Shown: one piece after another, positions 1-9,200 of the stretch | Position numbering within the stretch: the first letter of the stretch is position 1 | Layout: every line of letters starts with the position of its first letter | NCBI GenBank assembly: GCA_030054835.1 | Contig: JASGVS010000012.1 | Span: 1 to 64,000, forward strand | Reading direction: 5' to 3' | DNA from: UBA3910 sp002391465 | Lineage (GTDB): Bacteria > Bacillota > Limnochordia > Darwinibacteriales > Darwinibacteriaceae | DNA: 64,000 bases | Made by a program: the position numbers and the translations under genes | The notes under the pieces: model-generated | What the model was told of the DNA's origin: nothing | Database searches by the model: none | What the model saw: only the letters and a program-made list of their open reading frames with translations

Positions 1-602
1 ATGCGGACGATATGCTAATCTTTTGCAAGAGCAAGAGAGCGGCACAGCGAACCTTTGAACACATTCTGCCCTTCTTAGAGCAGAAACTGTTCCTGAAGGT
101 CAACAGAGAAAAGACACAGGTAGCACACATTCGGAGCACTAGAATCCTGTGATACGGCTTCAAAGACTACAAAGGAGAAGGGCGACTAAGGGTACACCCC
201 AAAAGCGTCCAAAAGCTCAAGGATAAAATCCGAGAAATTACAAGACGAAGTAATGGATGGAGTATCGAGCGCCGGAGAACCCGACTCAATCAGGTCATCC
301 GCGGTTGGGTGAATTACTTCCAGCTGGCTGACATGAAGGGTCTAGTGCAACAACTTGACAAATGGACAAGGAGCCGTATCCGAATGGTCACCTGGAAGAG
401 GTGGAAGCGGGTGAGAACCCGCTTTGCCAATCTCCAGAAGTTGGGTGTAGATGAGAAGAAGGCATGGATATGGGCTAATACAAGAAAGAGCTATTGGCGT
501 ATCGCCCACAGCCCAATCTTGACAATCACCTTATCCCTCGACCGCTTCAAGCGTTCGGGATATCTCAGTTTTACGGAATATTATCTGTCAGTGAATGTGT
601 AA
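1..602 (+). pseudogene. group II intron reverse transcriptase/maturase, 3' part, interrupted by a stop
   Basis: The frame beginning at position 3 reads ADDMLIFCKSKRAA, and the bases at 1-2 fit the Tyr of the YADD reverse transcriptase active site. It continues to a TGA at 150-152, then runs in the same frame through a group II maturase (GIIM) domain with RVHPKS, SNGW, RGWVNYF and ANTRKSYW motifs, ending at 602. In intact LtrA-type proteins the stop position is normally the Gly of an L-G-Y/F motif, so a GGA to TGA change is likely. The 5' part lies outside the window. The protein would splice and mobilise the host intron. With the stop, any product made from the ATG at 309 would be only a maturase fragment, so I call it a decayed copy. 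Confidence 0.85.
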
Positions 603-686
603 ACTTTGGAACCGCCGTATACCGACCGGTACGTACGGTGGTGTGGGAGGTCGGCTACTCAACTAATGGGTAGCCTCCTACCCGAT
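1..686 (+). mobile_element. group II intron, 3' portion with domains V and VI
   Basis: Downstream of the maturase remnant, 611-642 folds as intron domain V: ACCGCCGTA (611-619) pairs with TACGGTGGT (634-642), with a CG bulge at 632-633, an inner TACC/GGTA stem and a four-base loop at 624-627. Bases 645-686 form domain VI, where GGCTACTC pairs with GGGTAGCC around an A-rich loop. The 3' splice boundary is probably near CCCGAT at 681-686. This is the arrangement seen in bacterial introns related to chloroplast types. The ribozyme 3' end looks intact even though the protein frame is broken, so splicing in trans with another copy's maturase is possible. Confidence 0.75.
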
Positions 687-701
687 TTTCCATTTTTTTG
701 A

Positions 702-729
702 TTGTGATAAATGCCGCTTGCTGTATAAT
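702..729 (+). promoter_or_regulatory. candidate sigma-A promoter of the chemoreceptor gene
   Basis: TTGTGA (702-707) and a perfect TATAAT (724-729) are separated by 16 bases, about 35 bases before the ATG at 765. It begins just downstream of the intron end, so the intron sits immediately upstream of this promoter. Confidence 0.45.
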
Positions 730-764
730 AGACGTGGAAGAATCTAGGAAGGGAACGAAACCCC

Positions 765-2129
765 ATGACAGACAAAACAGCAACTAACAGCGTTCTACTT
801 GAAAACTACCGTAAGATAGATAAGGCTATCCTTTATTCCCTACTCGCCTCTTTTACCTTGTTTTTTTTCCTCAATCTAAGCCTCGGATCAGGCTTTACCA
901 CTGCGTTCGCCTTTTTAATTGGGATGGGTATTCTCGTTCTGCTCCAAGTGGGTAAGCTGAAGACGCTGGTTCAACTCAAAAGCTATCTATATGTGGTGAT
1001 TACTACCGTTCTCCTAGTGTATCTGTTCTGTACAGATGGCAATTATTCGGCTATCGCAGCCAAGTTCACCTTTGCCATTGGTGTTGCCATGTATTTCGAG
1101 TTCCGCCTGACTGTGTTCTACGGCGTACTGGCTTTCCTAGCCCACGGAGTTGGAGCCTATCTTGTTCCTCAGGCCTACGCAGCCTATTCCCCTGAGTTTT
1201 GGCTTCGCACAGGTGCCATCTTCTTCATTGCCATCGTGGTGGCGGTTATCTTGGCCAAGAGGTCGAAGGAGATAATCATGTTTGCGGAAGAGCAAGCGGC
1301 AAGTGCGGAGGAACACGCCCAGCGGATGGGGCTTGTTACCCAGAGGGTAGCGGAAGTGGCAGAAAACCTGGCGGAGGAAAGCGAGCAGCTCGCGGCCACT
1401 ACCGAAGAGACGTTTGCCTCCCTAGAGCAGGTGTCCCAGACCACCAACGAATTCGCCCAGGTGATTGACGGTGTAACCGTCAAAACCCAAAACATGGACC
1501 AGGCAGCCCGCAAAATCTCCACCGCAGCGGCCGCAGGCCGGGGCAGTATGGCAGAAGCGGCTGAACTGACCACTTCACTCCAGGCCAGGATTGAAAACAC
1601 TGCGGGTATAATGCAAAACCTGGGGCAGAGATCCCGGGAGATTGGACGGATTGTTACCACTATCAATGATGTGGCCGATCAGACCAATTTGTTGGCCCTC
1701 AATGCGGCCATTGAAGCGGCCCGGGCCGGGGAATACGGCCGAGGCTTTGCGGTGGTAGCTGATGAGGTGAGGACACTGGCAGAAGAGGTGGCAGCTGCCG
1801 CCGGGGAAATATCTGCAATGATCACTCGGATCCAGCAGGATTCTGCCGAGGCGGTGAGAGAAACCAAGGCCAATGCGGAGCAGGCCCAGCACACTGCCCA
1901 GCTTACCCACTCGGCAGTGGGAGAGGTTACTGCTATCGTTGACCAGATCGAACAGATCGGAAAGGAAATCAACGCTGCCGCACTTTCCATGGGTCAGCTG
2001 GCCCAGGGAAGCCAGGAAATCGCGGCCTCGAGTCAAGAGCAAACAGCTGTAATGGGTGAGGTTTCTTCCATGGCAGAGCGCCTCGGCTCCCTAGTACAGA
2101 TACTGAATAACCTACTCAGCGAGACTTAA
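765..2129 (+). CDS. methyl-accepting chemotaxis protein with a multi-pass membrane sensor
   Basis: Membrane chemoreceptor of 454 residues that would signal to CheA/CheW. Residues about 20-165 contain about six hydrophobic segments with only short loops, so there is no obvious extracellular ligand domain. No HAMP domain is apparent between the last membrane segment and the coiled coil starting near residue 170. The C-terminal half is the helical signalling hairpin, with the conserved tip DQTNLLALNAAIEAARAGE followed by GRGFAVVADEVR. The ATG at 765 follows a weak GGAAGGG-like site. The stop overlaps the stop of the convergent permease gene by four bases. The input signal is unknown; membrane potential, small ligands or partner proteins are possibilities. 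Confidence 0.9.
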   Translation: MTDKTATNSVLLENYRKIDKAILYSLLASFTLFFFLNLSLGSGFTTAFAFLIGMGILVLLQVGKLKTLVQLKSYLYVVITTVLLVYLFCTDGNYSAIAAKFTFAIGVAMYFEFRLTVFYGVLAFLAHGVGAYLVPQAYAAYSPEFWLRTGAIFFIAIVVAVILAKRSKEIIMFAEEQAASAEEHAQRMGLVTQRVAEVAENLAEESEQLAATTEETFASLEQVSQTTNEFAQVIDGVTVKTQNMDQAARKISTAAAAGRGSMAEAAELTTSLQARIENTAGIMQNLGQRSREIGRIVTTINDVADQTNLLALNAAIEAARAGEYGRGFAVVADEVRTLAEEVAAAAGEISAMITRIQQDSAEAVRETKANAEQAQHTAQLTHSAVGEVTAIVDQIEQIGKEINAAALSMGQLAQGSQEIAASSQEQTAVMGEVSSMAERLGSLVQILNNLLSET

Positions 2130-2800
2130 AAGTCTCGCTGTTTGTAATAGCGCAGGGATAGCCGACACGATATTAAGATCAGGGCAAGCCAGATACACAC
2201 TGCCATGATAGCAGTAATTACGCTATTTGCGTCCATCCACTGCACAATGCCCTTCAGTCTGTCCAGTGTATGTTCATTTTTTACGAGCACATTGACTCCC
2301 GCTCCCAGAAGGGCAAAGGTTACATAGGGCAGGTAAGTGTAGAATTTAGCTTTCATGTAACCCAGGCGGAAGTAGACAGGGTACTGGATGGCCTGGATCA
2401 GACTGAAGCCGACAAAAGCACCAAGGGCGATGGCTAGAGCCTCCTGAAAATCGAAACTTCGCCGCAGCACCGTAGCTAACAAAAAGGAAACGACCAGGGC
2501 AAATAGCCCAGAAGCCAGGTTGGTGATGAAGGCAAAGGAGTAGCGGCCGAAAACCACTGTGCTGCGCTTAACGGACAACGTAGCATACAAAGCGTCGATG
2601 CCATCGTTGTCACCTGTGGCAAACGGATAGGTGGTATAGAGCGAACCGTACATCATAAGCAAGGCAATGGCAGAGGCAGGCGTGCCAGAACTGAGCACAA
2701 TAATCACGGCGATACCTAGAAAGAGGAGCATGTTTTTCGCCGTTAGATACGGCTTAACAGACAGCAGATCGAGACGGACAAAGGCAATAAGCTTCTCCAT
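2126..2800 (-). CDS. ABC-2 type transporter membrane protein
   Basis: Integral membrane protein of 224 residues with about six hydrophobic segments, e.g. near residues 20-50, 90-115, 120-140, 155-175 and 195-215. It resembles the short ABC-2 permeases found with YtrA-type regulators. It follows the ATPase gene directly: its ATG abuts the ATPase stop codon, with a GGGGGAGAAA ribosome binding site inside the preceding gene, so the two are co-translated. Together they should form an exporter, probably in the antibiotic or cell-envelope stress class typical of GntR/YtrA operons. The substrate cannot be read from sequence. Confidence 0.85.
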   Translation of the reverse strand: MEKLIAFVRLDLLSVKPYLTAKNMLLFLGIAVIIVLSSGTPASAIALLMMYGSLYTTYPFATGDNDGIDALYATLSVKRSTVVFGRYSFAFITNLASGLFALVVSFLLATVLRRSFDFQEALAIALGAFVGFSLIQAIQYPVYFRLGYMKAKFYTYLPYVTFALLGAGVNVLVKNEHTLDRLKGIVQWMDANSVITAIMAVCIWLALILISCRLSLRYYKQRDF

Positions 2801-3643
2801 TTAGTTTCTCCCCCTATTCATGGCAATGATAAATTCGTCCAAGGAAATGGGTTCAATTATGGCATCCTTGGGCATCCTGCCCATGTTATTTATCTCAGTG
2901 ATACCGGAAAAACCGGTTTGATTCTCCCGCAGGCCGATTAAGAGCCTTTTCTGCTCAACATCCAGTTCCCTTCCCTTAACTAAGACGTAGCTTTCCAACA
3001 GGTCTTCCTTAGCGCCGCTGTAGATAATCTGTCCATCTAGGATAAAGGTAATGTAGTCCGCGATTTTCTCCAAATCGAAGGTAATATGCGTAGAGAAGAG
3101 GACGCTTTTTCGCTCATCACTTATGAACTCCAAAAGCAGGTCGCACAGCTCATCCCGGGCAATGGGGTCGAGGCCGCTGGTGGGTTCATCCAGGATCAAC
3201 AGATCAGCATCGTGGGATAGTGCCGTCCCCAGCATCAGCTTCACCTTCATGCCCCGGGATAGATCCTTCACCTTTTTCGTGCGGTCGATGCCAAAGCGGC
3301 TCATGAGGCGAGCGAACTTTTCCCTGTCCCAAGTGGGGTAAAAGGGAGCAACGGCCTTCTGCACATCGTTTACTGTCCAATCCTTCACATAAAAAGGAGT
3401 GTCCATAACCACACCAATTTTGTTATTTACCGACTCTCGGTTACGCTTTTGCCCGAAGATCTCTATCTCGCCACCATCGATTTGGATCATGTTCAAAATA
3501 GCCTTAATGGTGGTTGTTTTCCCTGCTCCGTTTGGGCCGACAAAACCCATGATGTAACCTTGGGGTAGGGAAAAGGACACATTCTTCAGGGCAAAGCTTT
3601 CGTACTTTTTAACTAAGCCCTCCACTTTCAGTATTTTATTCAT
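2801..3643 (-). CDS. ABC transporter ATP-binding protein
   Basis: Nucleotide-binding subunit partnering the permease at 2126-2800. It has Walker A GPNGAGKTT, a signature region LSRGMKVKLMLG, Walker B LLILDEPTSGLDP and the switch motif STH, then a C-terminal extension of about 80 residues typical of BcrA/YtrB-like ATPases. I place the start at the ATG at 3643 because AGGAGG lies six bases upstream. An ATG at 3649 would abut that site and one at 3658 precedes it. The start overlaps the end of the GntR gene by eight bases, so regulator, ATPase and permease form one operon. Confidence 0.93.
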   Translation of the reverse strand: MNKILKVEGLVKKYESFALKNVSFSLPQGYIMGFVGPNGAGKTTTIKAILNMIQIDGGEIEIFGQKRNRESVNNKIGVVMDTPFYVKDWTVNDVQKAVAPFYPTWDREKFARLMSRFGIDRTKKVKDLSRGMKVKLMLGTALSHDADLLILDEPTSGLDPIARDELCDLLLEFISDERKSVLFSTHITFDLEKIADYITFILDGQIIYSGAKEDLLESYVLVKGRELDVEQKRLLIGLRENQTGFSGITEINNMGRMPKDAIIEPISLDEFIIAMNRGRN

Positions 3644-4019
3644 GTTCATCCTCCTCATATAGGACCTTCAACATCTGCATAACCTCATTTTTGCTGATTC
3701 TTCCTGCTTTAGCTGCCACAATCGCATCCCACAAACCCTTTTCCACCTTGCGCAGGGCGTTTTCCCGTACCATTTCTTTGCTTTGGGGGAGGACAAAGCT
3801 GCCCTTACCCTGCACGCTGACGATGAAACCCTCTTCTTCCAGGTCGTTGTAAGCCCGGGTGGTTGTAATCACGCTGATCTTTAGGTCCCGGGCCAGCTGA
3901 CGAATGGAGGGAAGCATATCATCGGGCTTTAGCTCGCCGGCAAGGATCGCTTCTTGGATCTGATCCTTGATCTGCTCGTAGATTGGGGTGCCGGAGTGAT
4001 TTGAGATCACAATCTTCAT
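3636..4019 (-). CDS. GntR family (YtrA subfamily) transcriptional regulator
   Basis: Repressor-type regulator of 127 residues. An N-terminal winged helix-turn-helix of about 70 residues carries GELKPDDMLPSIRQLARDL and the YtrA-type stretch TTTRAYNDLEEEGF. Only a short helical tail of about 45 residues follows, as usual for the YtrA subfamily, where it serves dimerisation rather than ligand binding. It heads the operon with an ABC ATPase and permease. The upstream TATACA repeat array (4031-4070) is the likely self-operator. YtrA operons usually respond to cell-wall-active compounds; the inducer here is unknown. Confidence 0.92.
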   Translation of the reverse strand: MKIVISNHSGTPIYEQIKDQIQEAILAGELKPDDMLPSIRQLARDLKISVITTTRAYNDLEEEGFIVSVQGKGSFVLPQSKEMVRENALRKVEKGLWDAIVAAKAGRISKNEVMQMLKVLYEEDEHE

Positions 4020-4030
4020 CAGATCACACC

Positions 4031-4070
4031 TTTATATACAGTTATATACATCTATGTACAGTATATACAA
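4031..4070 (-). promoter_or_regulatory. candidate GntR/YtrA operator: four TATACA-like repeats at 10-base spacing
   Basis: TTATATACA (4032-4040), TTATATACA (4042-4050), CTATGTACA (4052-4060) and TATATACAA (4062-4070) recur with an exact 10-base period just upstream of the GntR start at 4019. On the minus strand a TTGTAT near 4070-4065 and TATA-rich hexamers near 4050-4042 could be the promoter, so bound repressor would cover it. Confidence 0.55.
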
Positions 4071-4204
4071 TATAGACGGTCTGTCAAGCGTATTTTTTCT
4101 GGCTTTTTTGCAGTTTGTCCTTGCGAAATTCGTGCGTTAGGCAGGGGAAAGGGTTGTAATCGAGGAACATATACAGAAAATGAAAACGGAATCGGGGGAA
4201 AGGC

Positions 4205-6013
4205 ATGAAAACGAGACTGACGCGTAAAGAAGTCCCGGAACATCTCACCTGGGACTTAACCCATCTCTTTCCAGATGACGAGGCTTGGGAACGGGCCCTG
4301 CAAGAAGCGGAAGGGGAGTTTTCCCGTGTGACCAGATTTCAAGGGCGTTTAGGGGATGGACCAAAGGTTTTACTGGAGTGTTTGGAGGAGCTGGAAGCAG
4401 TGACTGAACGCCTGTACCAGGTGATGAGCTATGCTTCCCTCAAACAGTCTGCCGATGGCACCGATCCCCAGAACCAGGCGGCCATGGGGCGGGCTGGGGC
4501 TTTGGCAGCCCAGTTCGGGGCAGCAACCTCCTTTGTCCGTTCGGAAGCACTGGCGCTGCCCGACGGAACGCTCGAGCGGTACCTGGCAGAAGAGCCGGGA
4601 CTGAAGGAATTTGAGCGCACCATTAAGCTTCTGCTGGAGAGTAAGCCCTATCTACTCCATCCGGAAACGGAGATGGCCTTGGCTTCGCTGCGGGAAGTGC
4701 TGGGTGCACCGTCCATGATCTACAACCGCTCCAAGGCGGCAGACATGACCTTTGAGCCGGTCAAGGACAGCAAGGGGGATACCCATCCCATGTCCTTTGC
4801 GCTATATGAGTCGGTGTATGAAAAATCAGCTGACACAACTCTGCGGCGTAATGCCTATGCTTCCTTTACGGATGGACTAAAGGCCTATCAAAACACCTAC
4901 GGGGCAACCTGGGGCACGGAAGTACGCAAGAATGTGATTCTGGCCAAGTTGAGGGGCTATGAATCGGCAACCCATATGATCCTCCACTCGCAAGAAGTGG
5001 ATCTGGAGGTTTACAACAACATCCACGATGTCATTTTGACGGAGATCGCTCCCCATATGCGGCGTTATGCTGAACTGCGAAAGAAATTGTTAGGTCTGGA
5101 TAAGCTCCTGTACTGTGATATTGAAGCACCGCTTGATCCGGACTTTGATCCGCCTGCTACCTATGGATCGGCTAAAGAAACTATCTTGGGCGGCGTTTCT
5201 GTATTAGGGGAGGAGTACAGGGAGATCATTGAGGAGGCCCTGAACAACCGCTGGATCGATCTGGCCGATAACATCGGTAAATCAACCGGAGCTTTCTGCA
5301 GTTCGGTGCCTGGCGTGCATCCCTACATCCTGATCACCTTCACCGATGATATGCGTTCTGTACTAACCCTGAGCCATGAGCTGGGTCATGCTGGCCATGG
5401 AGTGTTAGCCCAGCGTTACCAGCGCTTAACCAACGCCCGCAGCTCCATCTTCTTTGTGGAAGCACCTTCCACCATTAATGAGCTCCTGGTGGGTAACTAC
5501 ATCAAATCCCAGGCGGATGATCCCCGCATGGAGCGCTGGCTGGCCATGCAGCTTCTAACTACCTACCATCACAACTTTGTACGCCACCTAATCGAAGGGG
5601 AACTGCAGCGCCGTATCTATCGCCTGGCCGAAGCGGGTCAAACGATAACGGCAGCAACACTCAGTCAGGTCCAGGGCGAAATTTTGGAGGAGTTCTGGGG
5701 AGATGCGGTTGAAATTGACGAAGGCGCACGCCTGACCTGGATGCGCCAACCCCACTATTACATGGGCCTCTACCCCTACACCTACTCAGCCGGCCTAACG
5801 ATAGGTACAGCTGTGGCCCAGGCCATTTTGGCCGAAGGCCAACCGGCCGTGGACAGATGGCTCGAGGTGCTGAAGGCAGGGGGTACCAAATCCCCCATGG
5901 AGCTGGCCAAGATGGCTGGTGTGGACATGAGCAGACCGGAGCCTCTGCGGAGAGCGGTTGAGTATGTGGGCACGTTAGTGGACATAGTTGTGGAGAGTTT
6001 TAAAGAAGAATAA
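4205..6013 (+). CDS. pepF: oligoendopeptidase F (M3 family zinc metallopeptidase)
   Basis: Cytoplasmic zinc peptidase of 602 residues, the usual PepF length, that cleaves short peptides of roughly 7-17 residues during peptide turnover. The zinc site is HELGHAGH, with His391, Glu392 and His395. The third ligand is expected in the ENARSSIFFVEAPST-like helix downstream (here NARSSIFFVEAPSTINE). The N-terminal PepF domain covers about the first 200 residues. The ATG at 4205 follows GGGGGAAAGG. It is a single-gene unit closed by a strong terminator at 6019. No signal peptide is seen. Confidence 0.95.
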   Translation: MKTRLTRKEVPEHLTWDLTHLFPDDEAWERALQEAEGEFSRVTRFQGRLGDGPKVLLECLEELEAVTERLYQVMSYASLKQSADGTDPQNQAAMGRAGALAAQFGAATSFVRSEALALPDGTLERYLAEEPGLKEFERTIKLLLESKPYLLHPETEMALASLREVLGAPSMIYNRSKAADMTFEPVKDSKGDTHPMSFALYESVYEKSADTTLRRNAYASFTDGLKAYQNTYGATWGTEVRKNVILAKLRGYESATHMILHSQEVDLEVYNNIHDVILTEIAPHMRRYAELRKKLLGLDKLLYCDIEAPLDPDFDPPATYGSAKETILGGVSVLGEEYREIIEEALNNRWIDLADNIGKSTGAFCSSVPGVHPYILITFTDDMRSVLTLSHELGHAGHGVLAQRYQRLTNARSSIFFVEAPSTINELLVGNYIKSQADDPRMERWLAMQLLTTYHHNFVRHLIEGELQRRIYRLAEAGQTITAATLSQVQGEILEEFWGDAVEIDEGARLTWMRQPHYYMGLYPYTYSAGLTIGTAVAQAILAEGQPAVDRWLEVLKAGGTKSPMELAKMAGVDMSRPEPLRRAVEYVGTLVDIVVESFKEE

Positions 6014-6018
6014 AAAAG

Positions 6019-6050
6019 CGGGCGTGGTGTGTACCACGCCCGTTTCCTTT
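6019..6050 (+). terminator. rho-independent terminator of pepF
   Basis: A 10-base-pair stem, CGGGCGTGGT (6019-6028) with ACCACGCCCG (6033-6042), a GTGT loop and a TTTCCTTTCT tail follows the stop codon at once. Confidence 0.85.
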
Positions 6051-6233
6051 CTAACGTAAGTAACTTACTTCAGCTCGTTTCGTGTTCTGGCGGATCCAGT
6101 TTCGGTGCTGTCCCCGGATCAATCGGATCAATTCCGAACTTTATTACAGCTTCTCCTTTCCGCTGCAGGGAATTGTTTCCCGGACGGGAAGATGGGATGT
6201 AGATAAATTTCACAAATGAGTAGGGAGAGGAAA

Positions 6234-9200
6234 ATGAGCCAAGAGCGCCTGAAGAAAATCGCGTTGTGGTGTGCAGCCGTTCTGCTGTTTGTTGTGCTGG
6301 TGACTGGGGGTCGCACCGTTTTCAGGGATTTCGGCGCCGCCTCAGTGGTAGGGAAAAGTGCCGAGATTACCCATGTGACAGCGGGGATTATTGAGGCAGA
6401 TACGCTGATCGCTGTCAGATTCAGCCTGCCACAAGTTGGCGAGGATTCGATTGGTAAACCCCTGACCAAAAGTCCCTTTGCCTTTTCACCCGAGATCAAA
6501 GGCACGGCCTATTGGGAAGATGTCCAGACCCTTGTCTTTAAACCGGCTGAACCTTTGTACACAAGGGAGGATTACACAGGAACTCTAACACTTGAAGGGG
6601 GAGAAATGCTCAACCTTGCCTTTTCCACCCGGGGGCAGGGTTTGACTGAAGCCAGTGGACATTTTGTACCTGCGCCTCAGGGAGGTGAAGGACAGGTTTA
6701 CTTCACAGGCACCCTCACTTTTTCCGAACGGGTAGATCAGGCTCTGCTCAGAGATAACCTCAGACTCAAACTTGGCGACCGCTTACTTCCCTACAATCTC
6801 CAAACAACTGATAAACTGTCCTACCAAATCAGATCAGAAGAGTTGGAACGCTACCCAGAGCATTACCGCGTTTTGGAGGTGGAGCTCAAGGGGGGTCCCT
6901 TAGGCTTAGCGAAAGACTTGAAGTTCGATCACGTTTTAACACCCCTGGCTTCTGTCTTGGAAGTGGTGCACATTGCCGAGGAGAAAGCGGGTGATTTTTC
7001 CCGCCTGCGCATCACCTTTTCGGACGAACTAGCCACAGGACGGGACTACAAAGGTTACCTAAACATTACCCCTGCCGTGGATTTTTCGGTGCAAGCGACA
7101 GGTAATCAACTGCTTTTAACCGGTGAGTTTAGACCCAGGGAAAAGTACAGTATTGAGTTTTTCCCAGGACTAGAAAGTGTGCACGGTAGGAAACTTGATG
7201 CTGCTTCCCAGTATCTCTGGGAAGTACAGATTTCTGATCTGAAACCGGCGGTGGAATTTATCGATGGGGGAATTATTCTCACGAGTACGGCCCCGAAGCG
7301 GATTGCCTTCCGCACTATGAATGTGAACAGGCTGAGGCTGCAGGTGAAAAAGGTAACTGAAGACAACCTTTTGGCCTTCTACGAGGAGAATGCCTATCGG
7401 CCCAGCACCTATGCATTTGATGAATACAACCGCTACCACTTCCTCCGCCATGGGGAAGTGATTGAAGACCGCATCATTGAAATCGGTAGTGAAACAAATA
7501 GGTGGATTCGCTCCGAGCTTGACTTGAGCAAAGTGCTGGAGGCGCACGGTAACGCCTTGTATGTGATTCAGCTCAATTTCGATGAAACCCAAGCGCTCTA
7601 CTTCCCGCCTGAAATGGAGCGCTGGGAGATTTGGGATCAGGTGGCGCTGCGTGGTCAAACGGTGAAGCACGTGATCGTCAGCGACGTTGGCATCACGGCC
7701 AAAGAAATGCTCGGCGATCTGCATGTGTTTGTGACCAATCTGCTGACGGCAGAGCCCATACCCCAGGCCGTGGTCATTTTGAAGGATAACGACGGCGGAG
7801 TACTCTCCCTTGAGTTAAGCGATGAGCAGGGATTGGCCAGTCTAAAATCCCACCAAGACGGTCGTTATATAGAGGTGTGGGCAGGGGAGATGGGTGCCCT
7901 TATGAATCTGCCCGCTTCCAGGCTGAATACTGCCATCTTTGACACGGGCGGCGTGCAGAAACAGGATGGGATTGACGCCTTTATCTACTCTGAACGGGGG
8001 GTTTACCGCCCGGGTGATCTGATTAATCTATCAGCCATTATTCGCAATGAAGACCACACCTTCCCCGATCATCATCCGGTAACTTGGCGTATCTATAACT
8101 CCCGTGATCAGCTCATTTACGAAGAAACGTCAACAACGGGCCGAGACGGTTTTTACAGCTGCAGTTTTCCAACAGCAACCAATGCGCCCACCGGTAACTG
8201 GCAGGCCCAGCTCCAGGTGGGGGGGAGGATCTTCCGCCATGATTTGAAGATCGAAGAAATTGTACCTTACAGACTCAGGGTTGACGCGGATGTTACTGTA
8301 CCTGAGGTAAAAAGTTCAGACGATGCGGTAGAATTCACTCTCCGCTCCCAATACCTTTTCGGTGCCCCAGCCGCGGGCCTAGAGAGTGAAAGCACCATTT
8401 ACCTAGAACCTTACGCCAAAACGTTCCCCGCTTACACCAATTTCACCTTTGATAACCCCACCGTGGGCTTCATCACTCAGGAGAGGAGTTTTCGCCTAAA
8501 ACTCGATGATGCTGGCCAAGCCAGGCTGGTTTGGGATCTGCCCCAGATAGGGACAGTGCCTTCCGCTTTGCGTCTGCGCGTAGAGAGTAAAGTGTTTGAA
8601 AGCGGTGGCAGGGCGGTACCCTACACCATGCTCGTTCCGGTTGAACACTATTCCAGCTACGTGGGGATTAGGCAGTTGGCTGATGCAGACTTAGGTATGG
8701 GCGATGCGGCCGATTTCACCATTGTCCATCTGACAAGTGAAGGGGAGCCCATTGCCGCAAGTGAGCTGGAATACACCATGTACCGCCTCAGGCGTTACTG
8801 GTGGTGGGAGTACAGCAGTGAAGCGGACTTTCGCCGCTACTTCAAACAAAACGAACAGTTGGTAGTCGCGGCGACAGGTCAACTTAAAACGGATGAAAAA
8901 GGTCTTGCCCAGTTGGCCTACCAACCGGAGGATTACGGTGAGATCATTTTGGAAGTGAAAGATCCGGTTGGGGGCCACAGCGCTGCTTACTTCTTCCGCG
9001 CCTATTGGTGGGGAGAAGGGGCAGAAAGCAGTACTCCAGCAGCCCTCACACTGAAGCTGGATAAGGAATACTACGTCCCAGGTGATACCGCCCGGGTTAA
9101 GCTTGCGGCACCAATTGGCAGCAAGGCCCTTGTGACGGTGGAGAAGGAAGGGAAGCTGCTTGAACACCGCTGGTACCAGGTGGATAGGGCAGAGATGGAA

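Noticed and set aside
150..152. Selenocysteine recoding of the TGA in the intron reverse transcriptase
   Set aside because: The residue is normally a structural Gly (GGA) between the RT and maturase domains, not a redox Cys. A GGA to TGA mutation is simpler.
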